NCBI GenBank assembly: GCA_038209775.1
Contig: JBBQXK010000030.1
Coordinates: forward strand, 1-43,109
DNA from: JBBQXK01 sp038209775
Lineage (GTDB): Bacteria; Pseudomonadota; Alphaproteobacteria; Rhodobacterales; Rhodobacteraceae
Direction: 5' to 3'
Length of the DNA stretch: 43,109 nt
The notes under the pieces are model-generated. The model searched no databases, was not told the DNA's origin, and worked only from the letters and a program-made list of their open reading frames with translations. Numbering within the stretch: the first letter of the stretch is position 1; each line of letters begins with the position of its first letter. Below, in pieces: positions 17,172 through 24,805 of this stretch. Position numbers and translations under genes: made by a program.

Positions 17172-17224
17172 GACAGCGTTTTCTGTGCCTTGGCGCGCCG
17201 AACCTCACTTGTCGCCCGACCGCG

Positions 17225-17281
17225 TTAACCCCGTGTTTACCCCGCGCCGCATTGACATTGCCCCCGCCCCGCCACTAGCGT
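17225..17281 (+). promoter_or_regulatory. Probable MFS-aminotransferase promoter with CtrA-like site
   Basis: TTGACA (17252-17257) and TAGCGT (17276-17281) are 18 bp apart, 37 bp before the MFS start codon. Upstream, 17225-17240 reads TTAA-N7-TTTAC, one base from the CtrA full-site form TTAA-N7-TTAAC. The promoter is reasonably supported; the CtrA reading is weak because a single near match can arise by chance. Confidence 0.45.
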
Positions 17282-17318
17282 CCGCGCCGTAATCCCCCGA
17301 TCCCCGAGCAAACCCGCG

Positions 17319-18542
17319 ATGCCCCCTGTCTCGAAACATGCGGTGACCTTTGTCATCATCACCGTGTTTCTGGATATGATGGGCTTTGGCATCATCATGC
17401 CCGTGCTTCCCCGCCTGATCGAGGATGTGGGCCACATGACACTGGCCGAGGCCACGGTGATCGGCGGCTGGATGTACTTTGCCTTTGCCTTCACGCAGTT
17501 CATGTTCTCGCCGCTGATCGGCAACCTGTCCGACCGGTTTGGCCGCAGGCCATTGTTATTGCTTGCGGTTTTCGGGTTGGGGATCGACTACATCTTCTCG
17601 GCGCTCGCGCCGTCGCTGTTCTGGCTGTTCGTTGGCCGCGCCATCGCGGGGTTGTGCGGGTCGTCCTACGTGATCGCCAACGCCTTTATCGCCGACGTCA
17701 CCGCCCCCGATGACCGGGCAAAGGCGTTCGGTCTGATCGGTGCCGCGTTCGGCCTGGGGTTCATCGCGGGGCCTGCGGTGGGGGGGCTGCTGGGTGAACT
17801 TGGGCCGCGCGTGCCGTTCTGGGCGGCGGCGGTCCTGTCGCTGTTGAATTTCGTCTACGGCTGGTTCCTCTTGCCCGAAACCCTGCCCCCCGCCAAACGC
17901 CGCGCGTTCGATGTCCGGCGCGCCAACCCCTTCGGAACGCTCAAGATTTTTCGCACCTATCCCGGTGTCTTGCCGCTTTGCGCCGTGCTGTTCCTGTACA
18001 TGTTCGCATCATCGGTCTATCCCGCCGTCTGGCCGTTCTGGGGCATCGCCAAGTTCGGCTGGTCGACCGCGATGGTCGGGCTGTCGCTGGCCGCTTTCGG
18101 GCTGGTTACTGCGGTCTGCCAGGGCACCCTGACCGGCCCCGCCGTGGCCCGCTGGGGCGAGGTGCGGGTCTGCCTGATCGGGCTGGTTGCGGCGGTGATC
18201 GGCGTTCTGGGCTATGGGGTGGCGACCGGTATGGGAATGGTTATCCTGTTCATGCTGGTGCATGCGCCCGAGGGGTTTGTGAATCCGATGCTGACCGCAA
18301 TCATGTCCAGGGCCGTCCCCGAAGATGCGCAGGGCGAGTTGCAGGGCGGCATCTCGTCGGTGATGAACCTAGCGATGCTTTCGGGGACGGTGTTCTTTTC
18401 GCAGGTGTTCGGGTTTTTCCTGTCGCCGGATGCGCCTTTCCATTCACCCGACATGGCGTTCTTTGTTGCTGCAGCAGTGCTTTGCGTGCCGTTGTTGATG
18501 TTCTGGATGAACGCACGGCCACCCGTGCCGGGGGTGGCCTGA
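17319..18542 (+). CDS. MFS transporter, TCR/Tet-type drug:proton antiporter
   Basis: A 407-residue inner-membrane protein with about 12 transmembrane helices. TM1 carries FLDMMGFGIIMPVLP, with the conserved Asp of the TCR/Tet family; motif A is GNLSDRFGRRP between TM2 and TM3; and a motif C-like glycine/proline pattern occurs in GLGFIAGPAVGG. This is consistent with DHA1-type efflux; the substrate cannot be read. The start is the ATG at 17319. The next gene follows after 3 bp, so exporter and aminotransferase are probably co-expressed. Confidence 0.88.
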   Translation: MPPVSKHAVTFVIITVFLDMMGFGIIMPVLPRLIEDVGHMTLAEATVIGGWMYFAFAFTQFMFSPLIGNLSDRFGRRPLLLLAVFGLGIDYIFSALAPSLFWLFVGRAIAGLCGSSYVIANAFIADVTAPDDRAKAFGLIGAAFGLGFIAGPAVGGLLGELGPRVPFWAAAVLSLLNFVYGWFLLPETLPPAKRRAFDVRRANPFGTLKIFRTYPGVLPLCAVLFLYMFASSVYPAVWPFWGIAKFGWSTAMVGLSLAAFGLVTAVCQGTLTGPAVARWGEVRVCLIGLVAAVIGVLGYGVATGMGMVILFMLVHAPEGFVNPMLTAIMSRAVPEDAQGELQGGISSVMNLAMLSGTVFFSQVFGFFLSPDAPFHSPDMAFFVAAAVLCVPLLMFWMNARPPVPGVA

Positions 18543-18545
18543 CCG

Positions 18546-19766
18546 ATGGAACGATTTACCGGCAGCTTCACCCAGCAGGAACCGATCCCCGAGGATGGGA
18601 TCGCGGCCGCACTTGCCGTGCTGCGTCACGGACGGCTGCACCGCTACAACACCGCCCCGGGCGAGGTGGCCGAAACCGCGATCCTGGAACAGGAATTTGC
18701 CGCCCTGACCGGCGCGCGCTATGCGCTTGCCGTGGCCTCGGGCGGCTATGCGATGGCCACAGCACTGCGCGCGATGGGGGTCGGGCATGGCGATGCGGTC
18801 TTGTCCAATGCCTTTACCCTGGCACCGGTGCCCGGGGCCATTGCGGCCGTGGGTGCTGTGCCGGTGCTGGTCGAGGTGACCGAGGCCCTGACCATCGACC
18901 TTGACCATCTGGCCCATTGTATCGCCACATCTGGTGCGCGGGTGCTGCTCCTCAGCCACATGCGGGGTCATGTCTGCGACATGGACCGGCTGATGGCGCT
19001 GTGCGACGGGGCGGGTGTGCGGGTGATCGAGGATTGCGCGCATACCATGGGGGGGCATTGGCGGGGTGTGCCGTCGGGGCGGCATGGGGCGATGGCCTGC
19101 TATTCGATGCAGACCTACAAGCATGTGAATGCGGGCGAGGGCGGGTTTCTAACCTCTGACGATGCCGGTCTGATGGCGAAATCCATCCTGCTCTCGGGCA
19201 GCTACATGCTCTATGCCCGCCACGCCGCCGCCCCCCCGCCCGAGGCGTTTGACGGGTTGCGCCTGACCACTCCCAACATCTCGGGCCGGATGGACAACCT
19301 GCGCGCCGCCATCCTGCGCCCGCAATTGCGGCTGCTGCCCGCGCGTGTGGCCCGGTGGCGCGAGCTTTATCAGACACTTGAGGCGGGTCTGCGTGCGACG
19401 CCCATGCTGCGGCTGATCGACCGGCCTGACCATGAGGACTATGTCGGGTCGTCCTTTCAGTTCCTGCTGTCCGGGTGGACGGGCGGGCGCGTGGCCGCGT
19501 TCGTTGCACGCTGTGCGGCGCGGGGGGTTGAACTCAAATGGTTCGGCGCAGCCGATCCGGTGGGCTTTACCTCACGCTACGACCATTGGGCCTATGCGCG
19601 GCCCGCGCCACTGCCTGCGACCGACCGGGTTCTGGCGGGCCTGATCGACCTGCGCCTGCCCCTGACGTTTTCCCCCGGTGACGCCGCGCTGATCGCGCGG
19701 ATCATCGCGGCCGAGGTGGTGGCGAACGACGTCGATACCGGGGTGCCGCTGCCCGCTGCCGACTGA
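18546..19766 (+). CDS. DegT/DnrJ/EryC1/StrS-family PLP aminotransferase
   Basis: A 406-residue fold-type I PLP enzyme of the sugar-aminotransferase superfamily. The Asp that contacts the pyridine nitrogen is D163 in VIEDCAH, and the Schiff-base lysine is K192 in YSMQTYKHVNAGEGG. The N-terminal ALAVASGGYAMATALRA binds the cofactor phosphate. Typical members aminate nucleotide-linked keto-sugars. No sugar-nucleotide genes are near; instead it is 3 bp downstream of a drug-type exporter, which could mean an amino-sugar-like small molecule made and exported. That is inference. Confidence 0.85.
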   Translation: MERFTGSFTQQEPIPEDGIAAALAVLRHGRLHRYNTAPGEVAETAILEQEFAALTGARYALAVASGGYAMATALRAMGVGHGDAVLSNAFTLAPVPGAIAAVGAVPVLVEVTEALTIDLDHLAHCIATSGARVLLLSHMRGHVCDMDRLMALCDGAGVRVIEDCAHTMGGHWRGVPSGRHGAMACYSMQTYKHVNAGEGGFLTSDDAGLMAKSILLSGSYMLYARHAAAPPPEAFDGLRLTTPNISGRMDNLRAAILRPQLRLLPARVARWRELYQTLEAGLRATPMLRLIDRPDHEDYVGSSFQFLLSGWTGGRVAAFVARCAARGVELKWFGAADPVGFTSRYDHWAYARPAPLPATDRVLAGLIDLRLPLTFSPGDAALIARIIAAEVVANDVDTGVPLPAAD

Positions 19767-19772
19767 TCTGCG

Positions 19773-19791
19773 CCCCCCCGGGGGGATTTTT
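19773..19791 (+). terminator. Possible terminator after the aminotransferase gene
   Basis: Seven C followed directly by six G, then ATTTTTG, begin 7 bp after the stop codon. The stem can form only with a loop made of its own central bases, so it is short, but the U-run that follows is rare in this GC-rich window. Confidence 0.35.
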
Positions 19792-19845
19792 GTGCCATGA
19801 TGGGACCGGCGGGGATTCGGCATATCCCTGCCGGGGGAGGGTGCG

Positions 19846-21009
19846 ATGTTCTTGAAATCCATGTCTTTCGACCTTGGCGATGATATCGCCGCCCTGCGCG
19901 ACATGGTCCACCGCTGGGCGCAGGAGCGGGTCAAGCCGATGGCGACCGCGATTGACCACGACAACACCTTTCCGGCCGCGCTGTGGCGCGAGATGGGGGA
20001 TCTGGGGCTGTTGGGCATCACGGTTCCCGAGGAACATGGCGGCGCGGGGATGGGGTATCTGGCGCATGTCGTGGCGATCGAGGAGATCGCCCGCGCTTCG
20101 GCGTCGGTATCGCTGTCTTATGGCGCGCATTCCAACCTGTGCGTCAACCAGATCGCGCTGAACGGCACGGCGGCCCAGAAGGCGCGCTATCTGCCGGGGC
20201 TGGTGGCGGGCACCCATGTCGGCGCACTGGCGATGTCTGAGGCCGGGGCGGGGTCGGACGTGGTCGGCATGGCGCTGCGGGCCGAGCGCAGGAATGACCG
20301 CTATGTGCTGAACGGGTCGAAATACTGGATCACCAACGGCCCCGATGCCGATGTGCTGGTGGTTTATGCCAAGACCGATCCGGGGGCGGGGTCGCGCGGC
20401 ATTACCGCCTTTCTGGTCGAGCGGGGGGTCGCGGGTTTCCGGCAGGGCCCGCATTTCGACAAACTGGGAATGCGGGGGTCGAACACGGGCGAACTGGTGT
20501 TTCAGGACTGCGAAGTGCCGTTCGGGAACGTGCTGGGCGAAGAAGGGCGCGGCGTGCGGGTGCTGATGTCGGGGCTGGACTATGAGCGGGTGGTGCTGTC
20601 GGGGATCGGTCTTGGGATCATGGCGGCCTGTCTGGACGAGGTGCTGCCCTATCTGCAGACCCGGCGGCAGTTCGGCCGGCGGATCGGGGATTTTCAACTG
20701 ATGCAGGGCAAACTGGCCGACATGTACGTCGCGATGAACACGGCGCGGGCCTATGTCTATGCCGTGGCGGGGGCCTGTGACCGGGGACAGGTGACGCGCG
20801 CCGACGCGGCGGGCTGCGTGCTTTATGCCAGCGAACAGGCGATGGCGCAGGCGCATCAGGCGGTGCAGGCCCTTGGCGGCGCAGGGTTTCTGGCCGACGC
20901 GCCGGTTGCGCGGCTGTTTCGGGATGCGAAACTGATGGAGATCGGGGCCGGGACCAGCGAGATCCGGCGAATGCTGATCGGGCGCGAGTTGATGGGGTCT
21001 GACGCGTGA
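19846..21009 (+). CDS. Isovaleryl-CoA dehydrogenase
   Basis: A 387-residue flavoprotein that oxidises isovaleryl-CoA to 3-methylcrotonyl-CoA, the first committed step of leucine breakdown, passing electrons to ETF. Acyl-CoA dehydrogenase motifs include the FAD/substrate region GALAMSEAGAGSDV and the C-terminal EIGAGTSEIRR. The catalytic base appears to be E247 in SGLDYERVVLSG, the place used by isovaleryl-CoA dehydrogenases, whereas most acyl-CoA dehydrogenases use a Glu in the late GTS region, here Gly-Ala-Gly. GGGGAGGG stands before the ATG. The other four enzymes of the pathway follow downstream (liuA-like). Confidence 0.92.
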   Translation: MFLKSMSFDLGDDIAALRDMVHRWAQERVKPMATAIDHDNTFPAALWREMGDLGLLGITVPEEHGGAGMGYLAHVVAIEEIARASASVSLSYGAHSNLCVNQIALNGTAAQKARYLPGLVAGTHVGALAMSEAGAGSDVVGMALRAERRNDRYVLNGSKYWITNGPDADVLVVYAKTDPGAGSRGITAFLVERGVAGFRQGPHFDKLGMRGSNTGELVFQDCEVPFGNVLGEEGRGVRVLMSGLDYERVVLSGIGLGIMAACLDEVLPYLQTRRQFGRRIGDFQLMQGKLADMYVAMNTARAYVYAVAGACDRGQVTRADAAGCVLYASEQAMAQAHQAVQALGGAGFLADAPVARLFRDAKLMEIGAGTSEIRRMLIGRELMGSDA

Positions 21010-21045
21010 TCTGGCAGGTTTCGGCGGATCTGGCAGGTTTCGGAA
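21008..21045. repeat. Two-copy 19-bp tandem repeat before the antitoxin gene
   Basis: GATCTGGCAGGTTTCGG occurs at 21008-21024 and 21027-21043, a 19-bp period with identical 17-bp cores. The first copy starts inside the isovaleryl-CoA dehydrogenase stop codon. It lies 63 bp upstream of the probable vapB start. Since VapB-type antitoxins repress their own operon, this is a candidate operator, though the unit is not palindromic. Confidence 0.6.
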
Positions 21046-21107
21046 TGATTGACGGGTGTCGGGATTGATGGCAGGATGGATTGGCCAATATTGCAGGGAT
21101 GAACGTC

Positions 21108-21413
21108 ATGGCCGGTTTCGCCGAAACCTCTGATCCCTTTGCCGCGACACCGCGACCGCAGGCGGCACAGGTCAAGCTGTCGCCCGACGGGCGCATCCTG
21201 ATCCCGGCCGAGTTGCGCCGTGCCGCCGGGCTGGAGCCGGGCGTGGCACTGAGCGTGATTGTCGAGGATGGCGAGGTGCGCATCTCGACATGGCCCAACC
21301 GCGTGCGCCAGATACAAGAGGCGCTTGCACCGTTGCGCAGGCCGGGGGTCAGCATCGTGGACGAACTGATTGCCGACCGCCGGGCAGAGGCCGCACGCGA
21401 AGCGTTGGAATGA
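21108..21413 (+). CDS. AbrB/SpoVT-fold antitoxin (VapB-type)
   Basis: Protein of about 101 residues. The SpoVT/AbrB swapped-hairpin region is QVKLSPDGRILIPAELRRAAGLEPG, given here only as the stretch around residues 20-44, followed by VALSVIVEDGEVRIST. The C-terminal tail (VDELIADRRAEAAREALE) is helical and charged and should wrap the toxin. The ATG at 21108 has AGGG 9 nt upstream; ATG 21099 and TTG 21081 are in-frame alternatives. It overlaps the toxin start by 4 nt (ATGA). The pair interrupts a leucine-degradation cluster. Confidence 0.85.
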   Translation: MAGFAETSDPFAATPRPQAAQVKLSPDGRILIPAELRRAAGLEPGVALSVIVEDGEVRISTWPNRVRQIQEALAPLRRPGVSIVDELIADRRAEAAREALE

Positions 21414-21790
21414 CGTTTGTCCTCGATTCGTCGGCATTGCTGGCAGTATTGCTGGTTGAACCGGGGCGCGAAAAGGTGCTTGCACATCTGACCGAGGCCA
21501 CGATCAGCGCGGTAAACTGGGCCGAAGTCGTCACAAAACTGACCCGGCGAGAGGGTACGGTCGTCCAGGTCGCGACAGCGCGCCGGTCGGTCGAAGGACG
21601 GATCGCGGACTTTGACCAGGCGCAGGCTGACCTCGCAGGTGAACTGGTATCCGTTACCGAGCGCTATGGCCTGTCCTTGGGCGACCGGGCCTGCCTTGCG
21701 TTGGCCTTGTCGCGCAAGGCGCGGGTGATGACGGCGGACCGGGCGTGGGCGGTGCTGGACCTGGGGGTCGAGATCGAGGTGATACGGTAG
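21410..21790 (+). CDS. PIN-domain ribonuclease toxin (VapC-type)
   Basis: A 126-residue PIN-domain protein. The four acidic residues that bind the catalytic metal are in place: D6 (FVLDSSALL), E39 (NWAEV), D92 (LGDRACLALA) and D110 (MTADRAW). VapC toxins cleave tRNA or rRNA and stop translation until the cognate antitoxin is remade. ATGA overlap with the antitoxin gene ensures coupled synthesis. The active site looks intact, so the toxin is probably functional. Confidence 0.88.
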   Translation: MTFVLDSSALLAVLLVEPGREKVLAHLTEATISAVNWAEVVTKLTRREGTVVQVATARRSVEGRIADFDQAQADLAGELVSVTERYGLSLGDRACLALALSRKARVMTADRAWAVLDLGVEIEVIR

Positions 21791-21801
21791 GAGAGACCGC
21801 G

Positions 21802-22293
21802 ATGAAGTGGGTACTGGTTTGGGTTGCAACGGCGGGACTGGCGGCGGCGCAGGATCTGGCCTTTGATCCGGGGGCGACGGCGGATTGCCTCGATCAGGCC
21901 GACTGGACCGAGGGGCCGCCCTATCAATGTGTGGGCGAGGCCGCCAACCGGTGCATGTCAAGCGGGGACGGCAGCACCACGCTAGGCATGGGGTTCTGCA
22001 TGGATGCCGAATGGCAATGGTGGGACGCGCGGCTGAACCGTGTCTACGGCGAATTGATGTCCCAGAACAAAGAGATGGACGCGAGCAACGCGGGCACCGG
22101 GGCCAACATCCCGTCACTGGCGGCGAACCTGCGCGACATGCAGCGCGCCTGGATCCCGTTCCGCGACGCCGCCTGTAACTATGAGATGGCGCAGTGGGGC
22201 GGCGGCACCGGCGGTGGGCCTGCGCTGGTCGGGTGTCTGATGATGGAGACGGGACGACAGACGCTGTCGATGGAGGCGCGGTTGGGGGGGTAG
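21802..22293 (+). CDS. Exported LprI-like (DUF1311) protein
   Basis: A 163-residue protein with a short signal peptide (MKWVLVWVATAGLAAAQ) and several cysteines. The mature region has the helical DUF1311/LprI pattern: CMDAEWQWWDARLNRVYGEL and LRDMQRAWIPFRDAACNYE (each within 20 residues). In Mycobacterium, LprI inhibits lysozyme; most proteobacterial members are uncharacterised. AGGAG lies 7 nt before the ATG, 11 bp after the toxin gene, so it may be read from the toxin-antitoxin transcript. Confidence 0.8.
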   Translation: MKWVLVWVATAGLAAAQDLAFDPGATADCLDQADWTEGPPYQCVGEAANRCMSSGDGSTTLGMGFCMDAEWQWWDARLNRVYGELMSQNKEMDASNAGTGANIPSLAANLRDMQRAWIPFRDAACNYEMAQWGGGTGGGPALVGCLMMETGRQTLSMEARLGG

Positions 22294-22459
22294 GGATCTT
22301 GCACAGGGCCCGACATTGACGACACTTTTGCGCCTTCCGGGATGTCAGTGCCCGGTCTGCGCGCCATCCGTTTCCTTTGCCAGCGCCGTTGCAATTTCGG
22401 GCAACGAGTATACCACAGAGGCTGCCGGAATCCCGCACTACGCGGCTTGCAGGGCTAGC
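22294..22459. other. Intergenic stretch before the carboxylase cluster
   Basis: About 165 bases with less regular codon composition than the flanks. A TATACC occurs at 22409-22414, but no -35 with correct spacing accompanies it (TTGCAA is only 14 bp away). I see no repeat or RNA gene. Confidence 0.4.
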
Positions 22460-22624
22460 ATGCGCGCAAGGGGAAGCCGTCAGGACCAGCTTGTCGTGAT
22501 CGCCGTCGTGCATTTCTTGCCGCAATGCGTTCTCTACGGCATCTTCGGTACGGCAGCGGCAGCCGTCTCGATTGTCGCTCTGATCCCGTTCATGATGCGG
22601 TTCGTCCCGCTGGAGCCTGCGTGA
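22460..22624 (+). CDS. Possible 54-residue membrane peptide leading into mccB
   Basis: A short frame from ATG 22460 encodes one or two hydrophobic segments (QLVVIAVVHFLPQCVLYGIF and AVSIVALIPFMMRFV). Its stop overlaps the mccB start as TGATG, the arrangement used for translational coupling elsewhere in this window. It has no recognisable homology, and a longer version starts from a TTG at 22316. It could be a real small membrane protein, a leader peptide or chance. Confidence 0.35.
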   Translation: MRARGSRQDQLVVIAVVHFLPQCVLYGIFGTAAAAVSIVALIPFMMRFVPLEPA

Positions 22625-24228
22625 TGCAACTGACCTCTTCTGCCCTTCCCACTTCGGAGACCTTCCGCGCCAACCGTGCGGCGCATCTGGCGCTGCTGGA
22701 AACCGTCGCGCAGGCCGCGGCGATGGCCGCCTCCGGGGGCGGGCCCAAGGCGCAGGAACGTCACACCTCGCGCGGCAAGATGGCCCCGCGTGACCGGGTG
22801 GCGAACCTGCTGGACGCAGGCTCGCCCTTCCTCGAGATCGGGGCGGTGGCGGCGCATGGGATGTATGACGGGGCCGCACCGGGGGCGGGGGTCATTGCCG
22901 GGGTGGGGCGGGTGCATGGCACGCAGGTGATGGTGGTGTGCAACGATGCGACCGTAAAGGGTGGCACGTACTATCCGATGACGGTGAAAAAGCACCTGCG
23001 CGCGCAAGAGATCGCGGCGGAATGCCGGTTGCCCTGCCTCTATCTGGTTGATAGCGGCGGGGCCAACCTGCCCAATCAGGATGAGGTGTTCCCCGACCGC
23101 GACCATTTCGGGCGCATCTTCTACAATCAGGCGCGGATGTCGGCGGCGGGCATCGCGCAGATTGCCGTCGTCATGGGGTCCTGCACTGCGGGCGGGGCTT
23201 ACGTTCCCGCGATGTCGGATGTGACGATCATCGTGAAGGGGCAGGGCACGATCTTTCTGGCCGGCCCGCCCTTGGTGAAGGCCGCCACGGGCGAGATCGT
23301 CACGGCAGAGGATCTGGGCGGCGGCGATGTGCATACGCGGCTGTCGGGGGTGGCTGACTATCTGGCCGAGGACGACGCGCACGCGTTGGCCCTGGCGCGC
23401 GAGGCGGTGCGGCATCTGAACCTGCGGGCCATGGCGCATGTGCAGATGCAGCCGCCCGAGGACCCGGCCTATGATCCCGAGGGCATCCTTGGCGTCGTCC
23501 CTACCGACTTGCGCACCCCCTATGACATCCGCGAGGTGATTGCGCGTGTCGTCGATGGCTCAAGGCTTGACGAGTTCAAGGCTCGCTATGGCGAGACGCT
23601 GGTGACGGGGTTTGCGCATGTGATGGGGATGCCGGTCGGCATCGTCGCCAACAACGGCGTGTTGTTCAGCGAGGCCGCCCAGAAGGGCGCGCATTTCATC
23701 GAGCTGTGCAGCCAGCGGGGCATCCCCCTGGTATTCCTGCAGAACATCACCGGGTTTATGGTAGGACGGCGGTACGAGAACGAAGGCATCGCGCGGCATG
23801 GGGCCAAGATGGTAACGGCTGTGGCCACAACCGCCGTGCCCAAGATCACCATGCTGGTTGGCGGTTCGTTCGGTGCGGGCAATTATGGCATGTCGGGTCG
23901 CGCCTATTCGCCCCGGTTCCTGTGGTCCTGGCCCAATTCCCGCATCTCGGTGATGGGCGGCGAACAGGCGGCAGGCGTGCTGGCAAGTGTCAGGCGCGAC
24001 GGGATCGAGCGGGACGGGGGCGTGTGGTCTGCCGAAGACGAGGCCGCGTTCAAGGCCCCGACCGTGGCAATGTTCGACCGCCAGTCGCATCCGCTGTATG
24101 CCTCGGCGCGGCTGTGGGATGACGGGATTGTCGACCCGCGCAAGACGCGGTCGGTGCTGGCGCTGTCGCTGATGGCCGCCCTGAATGCGCCGGTGGGGGA
24201 GACACGCTTTGGCGTGTTCAGGATGTGA
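22624..24228 (+). CDS. Methylcrotonyl-CoA carboxylase, beta (carboxyltransferase) subunit
   Basis: A 534-residue subunit that transfers the carboxyl group from biotin to 3-methylcrotonyl-CoA, giving 3-methylglutaconyl-CoA. Carboxyltransferase landmarks are GSCTAGGAYVPAMSD, FLQNITGFMVGRRYE and GSFGAGNYGMSGRAYSPRF, followed by NSRISVMGGEQAAGVL. Length and the PNQDEVFPDRDHFGRIFYNQ stretch are characteristic of MccB rather than propionyl-CoA carboxylase. The start is the ATG at 22624. The biotin subunit gene normally follows directly; here an antisense GNAT gene intervenes. Known as liuB/mccB in other species. Confidence 0.92.
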   Translation: MQLTSSALPTSETFRANRAAHLALLETVAQAAAMAASGGGPKAQERHTSRGKMAPRDRVANLLDAGSPFLEIGAVAAHGMYDGAAPGAGVIAGVGRVHGTQVMVVCNDATVKGGTYYPMTVKKHLRAQEIAAECRLPCLYLVDSGGANLPNQDEVFPDRDHFGRIFYNQARMSAAGIAQIAVVMGSCTAGGAYVPAMSDVTIIVKGQGTIFLAGPPLVKAATGEIVTAEDLGGGDVHTRLSGVADYLAEDDAHALALAREAVRHLNLRAMAHVQMQPPEDPAYDPEGILGVVPTDLRTPYDIREVIARVVDGSRLDEFKARYGETLVTGFAHVMGMPVGIVANNGVLFSEAAQKGAHFIELCSQRGIPLVFLQNITGFMVGRRYENEGIARHGAKMVTAVATTAVPKITMLVGGSFGAGNYGMSGRAYSPRFLWSWPNSRISVMGGEQAAGVLASVRRDGIERDGGVWSAEDEAAFKAPTVAMFDRQSHPLYASARLWDDGIVDPRKTRSVLALSLMAALNAPVGETRFGVFRM

Positions 24229-24266
24229 TGATGCCGCAATCCCCGGGGCGGCTCGATCATGATAGC

Positions 24267-24782
24267 TCAACCCGGTCGGCGGACCCCTGCCTGCCATGCG
24301 TCCCATCCCACATCGCGGCCCGGAAAGGCCGTGGTCAGGGGCAGGGCCGCGATCACCGCGCGAAAGGCCGTCTCAAACGCCTTACCGATCGCATCAGCCT
24401 CGGGGCGCAGCCACCAGAAGGCCACGGCGTCCGCTCCCTGCCGGTCCGTAGGGTAAAGATAGGCACAACCGATGGTCGGGCTGCCGGATGGCACAAGCAC
24501 TGTCCAGGCATAGGAATGCCCCAGGGTGAATTCGCGTTCGTGCCAACCCAGATCGACGCGGTTCTCGTGAAGCGTCAGTTCGTCCGGCCAGGTACTGTCA
24601 GGGTCCATGGCACCCCGCAACAGCGAGGCCGAGGCCATCACAGCCTCCAGATCCGCCTCGGCATCGGCAAGGCAAAGGGGTCGTGCCAGAAACCCCGGCC
24701 CCGCAAAACTGTCGGGCGGGCGGCGGCCTGGGGGAAGCAGCGGACGGACATACACCGTTGCAGCGTTTCCCAGCCTGCGCAA
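24267..24782 (-). CDS. GNAT-like N-acetyltransferase on the antisense strand
   Basis: Protein of up to 171 residues, minus strand, between the plus-strand mccB and mccA. It has the look of a GNAT domain: an N-terminal FLARPLCLADAEADLEAVMA, a central AWTVLVPSGSPTIGCAYLYP strand pair and a C-terminal VAFWWLRPEADAIGKAFETA helix. The acetyl-CoA loop is not textbook, so the class is probable rather than certain. The start is unclear: a TTG at 24782 gives the full frame and a GTG at 24755 is an alternative. TTGACA at 24790-24785 on the minus strand may be its -35. Confidence 0.7.
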   Translation of the reverse strand: MRRLGNAATVYVRPLLPPGRRPPDSFAGPGFLARPLCLADAEADLEAVMASASLLRGAMDPDSTWPDELTLHENRVDLGWHEREFTLGHSYAWTVLVPSGSPTIGCAYLYPTDRQGADAVAFWWLRPEADAIGKAFETAFRAVIAALPLTTAFPGRDVGWDAWQAGVRRPG

Positions 24783-24805
24783 CCTGTCAAGCCGGGAGGA
24801 TCGCC

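Noticed and set aside
22316..22459. A TTG-started 102-residue version of the small frame before mccB
   Set aside because: The first 48 residues have no Shine-Dalgarno or coding character; only the hydrophobic 54-residue end from ATG 22460 merits listing.
20618..22879. A 753-codon open frame on the minus strand
   Set aside because: It lies antisense to isovaleryl-CoA dehydrogenase, the toxin-antitoxin pair, the LprI-like gene and mccB, and its translation is Arg/Pro/Ser-rich without any motif. Long antisense frames are common in GC-rich DNA.
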